Shown one piece after another: positions 19,101 through 27,279 of a DNA stretch of 64,000 bases; position 1 is the first letter of the stretch; every line of letters starts with the position of its first letter. A program made the position numbers and the translations under genes. The DNA lies in the NCBI RefSeq assembly GCF_014635885.1, contig NZ_BMDR01000001.1, positions 620,001 through 684,000 of the forward strand, given 5' to 3'. This DNA is from Acinetobacter vivianii. GTDB lineage: Bacteria > Pseudomonadota > Gammaproteobacteria > Pseudomonadales > Moraxellaceae. The notes beneath the pieces are model-generated. The model made no database searches, was not told the origin of the DNA, and saw only the letters and a program-made list of their open reading frames with translations.

Positions 19101-20060
19101 TTACTGGAAAGGTGAAAGACTTCTTGAATAAACAGTCACTTGCTTATCCTTACGTGCTAAAGAGCTGGTAAATTGACGTTTTCGTTCGCTTAAAACCACT
19201 TCAATTTGTGCAGTAAAATAGTTGGATTTACTATCCAGCAAATCAGCGGCATCAGATTTATTCTGTTCTTCTATCCCAGAAAATGCATTTAGCTGCCATA
19301 AATCCTCAATATTATTGAAATAAGTCAAATTCGCCTGTTTCGCTTTTAGCTCTTGTTCAACCGCTTTTACATCGACTTTTGGATCAATACTGGCCAATAA
19401 CAAGGCTGGTGCCGTATTCATGTTAACCTTCGTTTGCTCAGGTAATGCTGTGACATAGGGTTTAATCAAATCATAATTCTTACCCTCAAATCCTCTGACC
19501 AGTTTCAACTCTTCCACACTGTGGAATTTGGTATTTGGCGTTAGATAAGCAGGATCCAAACCCTGATAATAACTGCTTTCAGCCCCCATTGGCCCTGTGG
19601 TTTCATCATCAACATCTTGCCAGTCAATTACGGCCTGACTTAATTCAGCAGGCAAACCTACCCGTTGTAGCAGCTTTTCAAACCAGCGTTGCGCGGCTTC
19701 ATCCACCTTTGTTCCATCGGCTTTCACCAGATTGTTAAGATTAAATTTTCCAGACTCATCAACCAAACGACCAGAAACATATCCATCATCTACAGGAAAT
19801 GGCGGCATCGGTTTTGCCCAGTTTTCCTGTAAATGGTCAATACTTTCTCCATTATCGCTATCTTGTATCAGCAATTCCGAGAAAAATGCCTCTGCACTTT
19901 TTGCATAAAGTAGAGACTGGTTTTGACGCATTAAATAGCCCGTGTTTTCGGCAGTATTGGTTTGTCGCTTGGCAATAGTCGCCGCTAGAATAGTCGCCAA
20001 AGCTACCATTACCAGAATTGTTAATAGAGCGACGCCATGTTGAGATGAATGTTTTTTCAT
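19101..20060 (-). CDS. gspK: Type II secretion minor pseudopilin GspK
   Basis: Large minor pseudopilin at the tip of the type II secretion pseudopilus. The prepilin signature is HG|VALLTILVMVALATILAATIA, which lacks Glu5, a known peculiarity of GspK. The long GspK domain has the Asp-rich QAVIDWQDVDDETTG stretch that binds calcium in homologues. I prefer the ATG at 20060, 4 bases past the gspJ stop, giving a 9-residue leader; an ATG at 20081 inside gspJ is the alternative. Last gene of gspHIJK. Confidence 0.93.
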   Translation of the reverse strand: MKKHSSQHGVALLTILVMVALATILAATIAKRQTNTAENTGYLMRQNQSLLYAKSAEAFFSELLIQDSDNGESIDHLQENWAKPMPPFPVDDGYVSGRLVDESGKFNLNNLVKADGTKVDEAAQRWFEKLLQRVGLPAELSQAVIDWQDVDDETTGPMGAESSYYQGLDPAYLTPNTKFHSVEELKLVRGFEGKNYDLIKPYVTALPEQTKVNMNTAPALLLASIDPKVDVKAVEQELKAKQANLTYFNNIEDLWQLNAFSGIEEQNKSDAADLLDSKSNYFTAQIEVVLSERKRQFTSSLARKDKQVTVYSRSLSPFQ

Positions 20061-20064
20061 GACA

Positions 20065-20682
20065 TTACTGACCGCCTGCATCTGAATGATTATTGAGCAG
20101 ACTATAAATCCACTCGTAGTCTGTACCAGCCACTGTCAACTGAACTTTGATTCCAAGCGGTAATTTCTTCAGTTCAGCGATATTACTTGGATCACTATTT
20201 TCAGGCCATTGCGTCAATTCTTGCGGGTTCAAAACCATCACTTTAAATTGATCTACATTTTCCAATAGAGTACTTGAAACAGGTTGTACCCGATTAGGAA
20301 TATTCAGATTTGAATATTTGAGACGATAAACTTTCTTTTGTTCAGCATCATAACGATATTCAATACGCTCGTAAGGCGACAAACCTTGTTTCAGTGGGTC
20401 AGAAACACCAGCCTTGCTGAATGCAAAGTGCTGATCATTCAAGACAAGCGCAGCTTGCAACTGTCGTCCATCATTAGCTGTCAAAGGTATGATCTGCAAA
20501 CTATCCCGCAAGAACTGCTGATAAGCATCCTGCAAAGCAAATAAGTGCAATTCATGTTCTGCATTACGGTCTTTTACTTTTAATAGGTAGTCAAACACTT
20601 TCCAGCCCAGCATCGAAAGTACTGCAAAGATTGCAATTGCAACCAACAACTCGACCAGAGTAAATGCGCGTGTATATTTCAT
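20065..20682 (-). CDS. gspJ: Type II secretion minor pseudopilin GspJ
   Basis: 205 residues. The leader MKYTRA is followed directly by the prepilin peptidase site and hydrophobic helix FTLVELLVAIAIFAVLSMLGW; the residue before Phe is Ala rather than the usual Gly. The mature part contains the GspJ-like stretch YRYDAEQKKVYRLKYSN. The start codon overlaps the gspI stop by one base, so translation is coupled. It forms the tip complex with GspI and GspK. Confidence 0.92.
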   Translation of the reverse strand: MKYTRAFTLVELLVAIAIFAVLSMLGWKVFDYLLKVKDRNAEHELHLFALQDAYQQFLRDSLQIIPLTANDGRQLQAALVLNDQHFAFSKAGVSDPLKQGLSPYERIEYRYDAEQKKVYRLKYSNLNIPNRVQPVSSTLLENVDQFKVMVLNPQELTQWPENSDPSNIAELKKLPLGIKVQLTVAGTDYEWIYSLLNNHSDAGGQ

Positions 20683-21302
20683 TATGTTCTAGCTTTGGCA
20701 GGATAGTTAAAGAACACAAGATTGGTAATCCCCGCTTCGACCTTACCTTGTTCTTTATTAAATAAACTGACTTGGAGTTCAATTCGCTGGATTTTAGGGC
20801 TGATTGTAGATTGTGCTTTTTTATCGATTTGCCAAGTTTCACCTTGAGAGGTCACTTGCTTGGATTGTGTTCCATCCAGCCATTCTTGATTCATTTCCAT
20901 CATTGCCACTTCATTCATGGCCACAAATTGTGCTTTGGTTCTTAAAATGGCATTTGATGTCGATTGCGTATATTGCATCGCTACCTTGGTTAACGCAATC
21001 GCAGCAACAGCAAAGATCGCCAACGCAACCATCACTTCTAGTAGAGTAAATCCTGAGACACGATTAAATCGAGCAAAGCTCGATCGTGTCGCAAGATGAG
21101 AAGCTATGCTTGAGGTGCGAGGTTTCGGCCGTACTGAAAGATGAGAAGCTATGCTTCGAGTTGCAGGATTAGAGAAACAACGTTTCACCCTGAGAAGCTC
21201 TGCTTCACAAGAAGACGGAGAAGCAATGCGTGATATAGATAGTTTCCGCAACGCAACAGAAGAATCACTCTCTGGACAATATACTAAAGACTTAATTTTC
21301 AT
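20682..21302 (-). CDS. gspI: Type II secretion minor pseudopilin GspI with an expanded leader
   Basis: Mature part: about 122 residues starting G|FTLLEVMVALAIFAVAAIALT, the standard size for GspI. The leader is abnormal: about 84 residues precede the processing Gly/Phe, where 5-10 is usual. The ATG at 21302 overlaps the gspH stop and has TAAGGT upstream, so it looks like the original start; an in-frame GTG at 21188 is the only other start I noticed. The extra leader is rich in Ser, Arg and Ala, and repeats SIASHL twice, because the DNA carries four short palindromic repeats (21068-21232). Whether such a leader is still processed by the prepilin peptidase is uncertain. Confidence 0.88.
   Translation of the reverse strand: MKIKSLVYCPESDSSVALRKLSISRIASPSSCEAELLRVKRCFSNPATRSIASHLSVRPKPRTSSIASHLATRSSFARFNRVSGFTLLEVMVALAIFAVAAIALTKVAMQYTQSTSNAILRTKAQFVAMNEVAMMEMNQEWLDGTQSKQVTSQGETWQIDKKAQSTISPKIQRIELQVSLFNKEQGKVEAGITNLVFFNYPAKART
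21068..21232. repeat. Cluster of short palindromic repeats inside the gspI leader
   Basis: Copies of GAGAAGC-N2-TGCTT or GTG begin at 21098, 21143, 21192 and 21218 (spacings 45, 49 and 26). The first two share a longer unit, GATGAGAAGCTATGCTT. Each core (GAAGC-TAT-GCTTC type) can fold into a small hairpin. A related dyad TCGAGC-AAA-GCTCGA lies at 21068-21082. The array stays open in the gspI frame. Confidence 0.8.
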
Positions 21303-21846
21303 TGACCTTACCTAAATGATCCAGCTCTAGCTCATGTCCAATCGGCTGTTGCGCATAATAAAACTGGATTCGGACAGGCTTCGCTTCACCATTTCCAAAC
21401 CAGATGAGTTGAGGAGCCTTACCGCCCAGTAAATCTTCATTTTTTGCTTTGTTATAATTTGCTGTATCTAAACTTTGTATACTCAAAGACACATTATTGG
21501 GTAATTGACGCGTCTTAAACTCTTTATACAGTTGCCAAGTGCGGTCAACCTGCTGAATCTGTTCAAGACTCTGGTCATGATATTCATAGAGGTTATAACT
21601 GAAAGGTGCAACATCCGTAGCATTTTGAGTATTTAACGCAAAAACTTTTGCCTGATCAGTGGCTTCTTTATTAATTTTTTTCAGATCAAGAATAAACATC
21701 TCTCGGGCTTGCATGGCGCGGCGTTGATCAACACCACCAATATTCAAAACCACAAGAGATGCCATAATCGTCATAATAACGATCACCACCATCACCTCAA
21801 TCAGGGTAAAAGCCTTTTGTGAATGCTTTGGTGATCTCATTATCAT
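21292..21846 (-). CDS. gspH: Type II secretion minor pseudopilin GspH
   Basis: 184 residues. Prepilin-like leader MIMRSPKHSQKA, then FTLIEVMVVIVIMTIMASLVVLNI, with Glu5 present. As in GspJ here, Ala replaces the usual Gly at -1. The mature part has the GspH-like RAMQAREMFILDLKKINKEATDQAK helix after the membrane segment. ATGs at 21846 and 21840 are both possible and neither has a strong ribosome site. First gene of gspHIJK; a TetR gene ends 5 bases upstream in the same direction. Confidence 0.9.
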   Translation of the reverse strand: MIMRSPKHSQKAFTLIEVMVVIVIMTIMASLVVLNIGGVDQRRAMQAREMFILDLKKINKEATDQAKVFALNTQNATDVAPFSYNLYEYHDQSLEQIQQVDRTWQLYKEFKTRQLPNNVSLSIQSLDTANYNKAKNEDLLGGKAPQLIWFGNGEAKPVRIQFYYAQQPIGHELELDHLGKVNEN

Positions 21847-21851
21847 TTCAA

Positions 21852-22466
21852 CTATGCAAGCGCAGTTTCAACCAGCTTCGGTAATGCCAAAGCCTGCTCA
21901 ATATAAGCGACACGTAAAGTATCTCGAGAACCCAGATAACGCTGATAGAAACTCGAATTCAGGATAACGGCTGCACCATAGGTCAAAGACCAGATCGAAG
22001 CAAGGTAATCCCGCGTTGTCATGGTACTGTTAATACCCAGCAAATAACTTTCCGTCATTCGAATAATGATACGCAAACGCTGTCTACGCACCTTATATAG
22101 CTCACTGAACAGTAATTGGATACCCTGTCCAGTGGTCGAAAGCCGCTCTTCTATCTGATGGAATAAGGCCGTACGCTCAGGATGATGCAAATGGTGCAAC
22201 ATAAAGAAAGCCAAATGTTCAGGAAATGCCTTTTCAGTATCCTGAATCATTTCCAACAACATGCGCTCATTACGAATAATCAGCAACATATACAACTCAT
22301 CTTTACTTTGAAAATGCTTATATAACGTACCTTTAGCAAGATCCAGCTCAGCTGCCAACGCATCCAGCGTCATGCCTGCTTCACCATTTTCTAACAGGAG
22401 TTGCTCCGCGATTTGAAAAATTAATACTTCTCGTGCTCTAAACTGAGCTTGACGATCCATTTTCAC
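21852..22466 (-). CDS. TetR-family transcriptional regulator
   Basis: 204 residues. The HTH is clear: MTLDALAAELDLAKGTLYKHFQSKDELYMLL (about 30-60). The start is either GTG 22466 (AGAGAG seven bases upstream) or ATG 22460. It sits between tatD and gspH, all leftward. Only five bases separate it from gspH, so it may be cotranscribed with the pseudopilin genes, but nothing shows that it regulates them. The ligand is unknown. Confidence 0.88.
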   Translation of the reverse strand: MKMDRQAQFRAREVLIFQIAEQLLLENGEAGMTLDALAAELDLAKGTLYKHFQSKDELYMLLIIRNERMLLEMIQDTEKAFPEHLAFFMLHHLHHPERTALFHQIEERLSTTGQGIQLLFSELYKVRRQRLRIIIRMTESYLLGINSTMTTRDYLASIWSLTYGAAVILNSSFYQRYLGSRDTLRVAYIEQALALPKLVETALA

Positions 22467-22500
22467 GTAATAACTCTCTTTCCTAATACAACAAAACCGT

Positions 22501-23274
22501 TTATTTCAAATTTAAGAGATTTTCAAAATTTTGTGTTGTAATCATGCCAATCTCTTCAACCGATTTATCATATACATCACTTAAGGCTTTTGCTACAAAA
22601 GGAACATATTTCGGTTCATTGCTTTTACCGCGATAAGGCACTGGCGCTAAATAGGGACTATCTGTTTCTATCAAAAGACGATCAAGCGGCACTTGCTTTG
22701 CCACATCCCGTAAATCCTGAGCATTTTTAAAAGAAACAATCCCAGAAAAAGAAATATAGTAACCACAATCCAAAACGGCTTTTGCTGTTTCCCAATCTTC
22801 GGTAAAACAATGCAAAATACCATGGGTAGACTGCTCTGCACGAATAATATCAATGGTATCGTGCTTGGCTGCACGGGTGTGCACAACCACAGGTTTTTTC
22901 ACGATTTTTGAAGCTTCAATATGTCGGGCAAAGCAACGCTTTTGTTCCTCGACGAAATCTGTACTGTGATAATAATCCAGCCCCGTTTCACCCAAAGCCC
23001 ATACTTTATCGGATTGAGCAAGATTAACGAGATAGTCTGTTGTCGCACGCGCCATCACCTGTTCATCTTCACATGGATGAACACCGACAGAATACCCAAC
23101 ATCATCGTGTCGGGATGCGATTTCTGCCAATTTTATATGATCTTCAAGATCAACCGAAATGCCCATGAATTTCGAAACACCCGCAAGACGAGCTTGCTCA
23201 AGTGCCTGATCCAAGTCGCCTTGATAAGGGCTTAGATCCAACATGGTTAAATGGCAATGCGTATCAACAAACAC
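22501..23274 (-). CDS. TatD-family metal-dependent hydrolase
   Basis: 257 residues, TIM-barrel amidohydrolase relative with the family markers FVDTHCHL at the N-terminus, GVHPCE, GETGLDYY and LIETDSPYLAP. TatD proteins act as 3'-5' exonucleases or D-aminoacyl-tRNA/DNA processing enzymes. GTG start at 23274 with AGGA upstream. It follows pilZ by 24 bases, giving the common pilZ-tatD arrangement. Confidence 0.94.
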   Translation of the reverse strand: MFVDTHCHLTMLDLSPYQGDLDQALEQARLAGVSKFMGISVDLEDHIKLAEIASRHDDVGYSVGVHPCEDEQVMARATTDYLVNLAQSDKVWALGETGLDYYHSTDFVEEQKRCFARHIEASKIVKKPVVVHTRAAKHDTIDIIRAEQSTHGILHCFTEDWETAKAVLDCGYYISFSGIVSFKNAQDLRDVAKQVPLDRLLIETDSPYLAPVPYRGKSNEPKYVPFVAKALSDVYDKSVEEIGMITTQNFENLLNLK

Positions 23275-23298
23275 TCTTCTATCCTATTTATTTCATAA

Positions 23299-23643
23299 CT
23301 ACATGGTATAACTTGGACGATCCAGACCTTTGGATCCGGCCAGCAATTTCTCAGCTTCATTTTTATAATACACGCCTTTTTCACCAACAAGCTGTATTGC
23401 AAAACCTTGTGGCTTAAAATGCGTCTGTTTATGAGAAATCCAGATCACTTTTCCAGTCAATGGAATCTTTTGGGATTGTTCAGGAAGAGTTGCCAGCACA
23501 AAAACTTCCTGTCCCATTTTCACCGCTTGTTTAGTTGGCACAAATAAACCGCCGCCTTGTACAAAAGGCATATAACTTGATTGTAAGGTCACTTTGTCTG
23601 GAATGTTGACCTGTATAATTCCGCCCATCATTTGTGGTTGCAT
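23299..23643 (-). CDS. pilZ: PilZ-domain protein, type IV pilus biogenesis
   Basis: 114 residues matching canonical PilZ of type IV pilus systems in length and context (between holB and tatD). In Pseudomonas and Xanthomonas PilZ binds FimX and PilB rather than c-di-GMP. I do not see the RxxxR motif of c-di-GMP-binding PilZ domains near the N-terminus, consistent with that class. Segment LTGKVIWISHKQ...GFAIQLV is the barrel signature. Confidence 0.9.
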   Translation of the reverse strand: MQPQMMGGIIQVNIPDKVTLQSSYMPFVQGGGLFVPTKQAVKMGQEVFVLATLPEQSQKIPLTGKVIWISHKQTHFKPQGFAIQLVGEKGVYYKNEAEKLLAGSKGLDRPSYTM

Positions 23644-24002
23644 AACTTTCCCCTGTTCAATATTGAAACATCAAAATCTAGAACGTCTACTTTCGACGTA
23701 TAAAACATCCGAATGTTTCCATCTGATTTATAGCCTTATCTTTCGTGATCGTTCATTTAATATCTATACGTCTTATATGACTGAATTATAGAAAACAATC
23801 CTGCAAACAACAAATGATGTTTAGGCTAAATACAATTTAGGGCATTTAAAAAAGCAGCTTATTTATCACTTTTTCGAATAATACGTGCCATAGTTTTACA
23901 ACAGATGACAGCTTGAAAGAAATGACAAGAAAAATATAGATGTGATTTAGAAAAAAACCGCTCTTGTGAGCGGCTTTTTAACAATGATAAAAATAAAGTT
24001 TT
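23644..24002. other. Non-coding gap between the small secreted gene and pilZ
   Basis: 359 bases. It holds the terminator at 23958-23973 and an AT-rich stretch that must carry the pilZ promoter, since the terminator separates pilZ from the upstream gene. I see no convincing ORF. Confidence 0.4.
23953..23978. terminator. Terminator downstream of the small secreted protein gene
   Basis: CCGCTC (23958-23963) and GAGCGG (23968-23973) around a TTGT loop, with A run before and T run after; compact and strong in the leftward direction. Confidence 0.8.
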
Positions 24003-24308
24003 TTATTTTTCAGTACATTTATAATCAAAGTCTAATTTACTAATCGCTTGATCGGTATTTCTGGCAATGACAGAAATGTTGTTGGCCCCAGCTTCAATAT
24101 AAAATTTACCACTGAACTGATTTGCACCAGCACCACGGACATGATTAAAAGAGTAGCTATATACACATTCGTAAGCTTGTGAACCCGCATTAGACGCATT
24201 AATCTGAAAAGATGATCCATTAATATTTGAAATAAACTTCGGTTCAGCCATTGCCATGCTGGGTAAAATTACAAATGACAACGCAATCGCGATAGATTTA
24301 ATTTTCAT
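24003..24308 (-). CDS. Small secreted protein of unknown function
   Basis: 101 residues. The N-terminus is a textbook signal peptide (MKIKSIAIALSFVILPSMAMA, cleavage likely after AMA). The mature part of about 80 residues has exactly two Cys (in YECVYSY and YKCTEK), suggesting one disulfide, and is rich in Ser, Asn and aromatic residues in alternating strand-like patterns. I do not recognise a family. It has its own terminator and sits between holB and pilZ, which are adjacent in many gammaproteobacteria, so it looks like an insertion into that conserved order. Confidence 0.75.
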   Translation of the reverse strand: MKIKSIAIALSFVILPSMAMAEPKFISNINGSSFQINASNAGSQAYECVYSYSFNHVRGAGANQFSGKFYIEAGANNISVIARNTDQAISKLDFDYKCTEK

Positions 24309-24428
24309 CTCGATATTCCTTATTTTTTAATATTATTGTGAAGTGTTTCACATTTTATATTCTTTTTTGATCAAGGATTAAAGAGCTATGTACACTTTAG
24401 ATACAATTTTTACATAAATAATATAAAA

Positions 24429-24471
24429 CAAGGTGATGAACTTATTTTTCAGTCCAGTTCATTCACCTGTT
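24429..24471 (-). terminator. Possible holB terminator
   Basis: Imperfect inverted repeat: AAGGTGATGAACT (from 24430) against AGTTCATTCACCT (to 24467), one bulged base. On the minus strand it ends in TTGTTTTA. It separates holB from the small secreted gene. Confidence 0.5.
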
Positions 24472-24510
24472 TTATTGGAATAATCAGTCAGCACAGCTGC
24501 TTAAAGTATA

Positions 24511-25494
24511 TTAAGCCACATTCATCAACTGAATAAATAACTCATCCATCACCAGTTGGGTTTGAACATTCTGCTCAACCATTCGTTTTTTCTGCTGCAA
24601 ATCAGAATAGATTCCAAATAGCTGCTCAAGGTTATAACACTCGACCAAACGACTAAAATCCAGATCATCATTTTTAAGCGCCTGATTGAGTTTCAAACTC
24701 ACCAAATCACCCAGCAGATACTCAAACATGGTCATAAATTCTGAAAAATTAAGCTCTTTAGACCATTTGTTTGAATAGTTCAAAGGCATATTTTTTTCTG
24801 CCACCAACTTCAACCAGTCAGTAAGGAAAATAGCGCGTTTCTGCAACCATTCACTTTTTTCAATTTCAATCGCCGTTAGCGGCATATCATTGGCAAGATT
24901 CAGCAATAGTGACACTTGGCTTGATGAAATTTCTGGAATTTGCTGTTTGACAAAAGTCTGCGCATCCTCAAGCGTTAAACGATCTAACGCAAAATGCTGT
25001 AATCGACTGCGAATGGTAGCGGGTAATTTCAAATAATGATCAGCAAGTAAAATCAATACGACTCGCTCACCCGGTTCTTCTAGCGTTTTCAACAAAGCAT
25101 TTGCAGAGGCTGTGTTTAATGCTTCCGCAGGCTCGATGACCACAACACGCCAGCCTTCACCTGTTTGTTGAACAAATGGCAGTAAGTCACGTATTTTCTC
25201 GATCTTGATTTTTGCGTTTTGTTTTTTATTTTCTTCGTCTGTCGTGATATGCACATAATTAGGATGTGTATCCGATTTTAGCCATTGGCAACTTGTACAT
25301 TCTCCACAAGCAGCTTGTGCCTGTTTATTTAAACAAAGCACCCAGGCAACAAAACGTTCAGCAAACTCTTTTTTGGCGCAGCCTTTTTTGCCATAAAATA
25401 ATAGCCCATGTCCCAGATGTGGAAATCGCGTACTGAGAAGTTCCCAAGTCTGTGCATGCCAGGGATATAGTGTTTTCGTTTGAGTATCGACCAT
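24511..25494 (-). CDS. holB: DNA polymerase III subunit delta prime
   Basis: Clamp-loader subunit. About 327 residues with an AAA+ layout: degenerate P-loop GHGLLFYGKKGCAKKEF, zinc module CLNKQAQAACGECTSCQWLKSDTHPN, and the sensor stretch ANALLKTLEEPGERVVLILLADHYLKLPATIRSR. I place the start at the ATG 25494; a GTG at 25512 overlapping kdsB is also in frame. It follows kdsB with little or no gap in a long leftward operon. Confidence 0.93.
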   Translation of the reverse strand: MVDTQTKTLYPWHAQTWELLSTRFPHLGHGLLFYGKKGCAKKEFAERFVAWVLCLNKQAQAACGECTSCQWLKSDTHPNYVHITTDEENKKQNAKIKIEKIRDLLPFVQQTGEGWRVVVIEPAEALNTASANALLKTLEEPGERVVLILLADHYLKLPATIRSRLQHFALDRLTLEDAQTFVKQQIPEISSSQVSLLLNLANDMPLTAIEIEKSEWLQKRAIFLTDWLKLVAEKNMPLNYSNKWSKELNFSEFMTMFEYLLGDLVSLKLNQALKNDDLDFSRLVECYNLEQLFGIYSDLQQKKRMVEQNVQTQLVMDELFIQLMNVA

Positions 25495-25498
25495 AATC

Positions 25499-26260
25499 TT
25501 ATTCAAATGCACTCACAGGCATTGTATTGAGACGATCTAAATCCGCCTGTGTATCCACGCCTGGGGGTAAGTTCGCTTCTGCAACATCAATCGCAATGCG
25601 ATGACCATTTTCCAAAACACGTAATTGCTCTAGGCTTTCCAGTTTCTCCAGATTGCCCTGTTCCCAAGTCACGTATTCTTGCAATAATTTCACACGGTAA
25701 GCATATAGACCTAAATGACGGAAAGCCTGTGTGTGTAGCGTTGGTACAGCTTGTTTTGCGCCATCACGATCATAAGGAATGGTCGCACGACTAAAATAAA
25801 GCGCTTCATTACGATTGCTCATCACCACTTTCACAATGCTGTCACGTTGAAATTCATCTAACTGATGGATCGGCTCGCACAAAGTAGACATTGAGCATTG
25901 TGGATTATCAATCAAAAGCTGTGTGACCTGTTGTACCAGTTGAGCAGGCAATAAAGGCTCATCACCTTGTACGTTCACAATCACATCGTCTGCTGACCAA
26001 CCTTTGATACGAGCAACTTCGCTTAAACGATCCGTACCAGATGGATGCTGAGGATTGGTTAAAACCACATCCACACCTTCTGCCTGACAAACCTCGGCAA
26101 TACGAGGATCATCTGTTGCAACACACAAATCATCAAAACCAGCAACTTTTTTTGCCTGATCTACCACCCGCAAAATCATCGGTCGACCATGAATAAGGAG
26201 TAATGGTTTTCCTGGCAAACGAGAGCTCGCAAAACGAGCAGGAATAACAATATGCTTCAT
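25499..26260 (-). CDS. kdsB: 3-deoxy-manno-octulosonate cytidylyltransferase
   Basis: Activates Kdo as CMP-Kdo for lipid A-core assembly. 253 residues; N-terminal nucleotide-binding motif [15 protein letters not shown] and the metal segment [11 protein letters not shown] are diagnostic. Ten bases or so downstream of lpxK and upstream of holB; part of the msbA-lpxK-kdsB lipopolysaccharide operon. Confidence 0.97.
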   Translation of the reverse strand: MKHIVIPARFASSRLPGKPLLLIHGRPMILRVVDQAKKVAGFDDLCVATDDPRIAEVCQAEGVDVVLTNPQHPSGTDRLSEVARIKGWSADDVIVNVQGDEPLLPAQLVQQVTQLLIDNPQCSMSTLCEPIHQLDEFQRDSIVKVVMSNRNEALYFSRATIPYDRDGAKQAVPTLHTQAFRHLGLYAYRVKLLQEYVTWEQGNLEKLESLEQLRVLENGHRIAIDVAEANLPPGVDTQADLDRLNTMPVSAFE

Positions 26261-26269
26261 GATAGATCT

Positions 26270-27277
26270 CTAAGAAAGTTGAATCCCGACCTGTTTCAAT
26301 TGCTGTTTTAACAACACATAACAGTCAGGTGATAATACTGCTTCGACGGGTACCACCCAGATCGGAATATTAAATTCAGGATGTTGCTTTAATAATGCCT
26401 TGAATTTTACGGCATCTTTTTCCGTGGTAATGATTGCATCTGGATTATCAAAACTTAAATCAGCAATTTCATAATCATGATGATCTGGAAATTCATGCGC
26501 TTGATATTGATCAACTTCGAGCTTGCTCAAGGTCTGGTAAAAACGCTGTGGGAAACCGATGCCCACCACCGCATTAAAATACTGCTTTGGATCAAACCAA
26601 GGCGTATCCAGATTGGCATTTAATAAATAAGGCTGACCTACTTCTAGATGCATGTTCTGCTTAGGCTGAGCAACTTTGGTATGTTCAATCACTGTACTGT
26701 GGTTTAGGCGTGATTTAGGTTCTCTTAAATAACCTTCTGGCAATAATTTCTCATTACCCAAACCACGATTTTGATCCAGTACAATCCATTCAATTTCGCG
26801 TGCCAAGGCCCAATGCTGTAAACCATCATCACTAATAATCAGATCAAGTTGTTGATTTTGCAGTAACAGCTCGATTGCCGCCTGACGATTTGGGCCAACA
26901 GCCATCGGAACTTGTGTCGACTGCACAATAAGACAAGGTTCATCACCAGCAGCATCAGGCTCGGAGGATTGAGTAACCAAGAGCGGAAAAGGCCCTTCGG
27001 CCCCATAACCACGGCTGATCACACCCACCCGAACGCCCTGCTGTTGCAAGTATTTGACCAACTGGATCAACAAAGGCGTTTTACCGCTACCACCGACCGT
27101 AATATTACCAATCACCATGACCGGGACTGGTGCTTTATAGACTTTTTTTAGACCATTTTTATAAAGTGCCTGATTGGTACAAAAGCCCAATCGGTACAAC
27201 CATGACAGTGGGCGCAACACCACCAACCATGAAGCCTGTTCATTCCAAGCATCCTGAATACGTTGCGCCATCGACAT
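26270..27277 (-). CDS. lpxK: Tetraacyldisaccharide 4'-kinase
   Basis: Phosphorylates the lipid A precursor at the 4' position on the inner face of the inner membrane. 335 residues with the P-loop-like GNITVGGSGKTPL, SRGYG, and DDGLQHWAL. Three bases separate it from msbA upstream. Consistent with Acinetobacter, which makes hexa- or hepta-acylated lipid A and can tolerate loss of early lpx genes. Confidence 0.96.
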   Translation of the reverse strand: MSMAQRIQDAWNEQASWLVVLRPLSWLYRLGFCTNQALYKNGLKKVYKAPVPVMVIGNITVGGSGKTPLLIQLVKYLQQQGVRVGVISRGYGAEGPFPLLVTQSSEPDAAGDEPCLIVQSTQVPMAVGPNRQAAIELLLQNQQLDLIISDDGLQHWALAREIEWIVLDQNRGLGNEKLLPEGYLREPKSRLNHSTVIEHTKVAQPKQNMHLEVGQPYLLNANLDTPWFDPKQYFNAVVGIGFPQRFYQTLSKLEVDQYQAHEFPDHHDYEIADLSFDNPDAIITTEKDAVKFKALLKQHPEFNIPIWVVPVEAVLSPDCYVLLKQQLKQVGIQLS

Positions 27278-27279
27278 GC

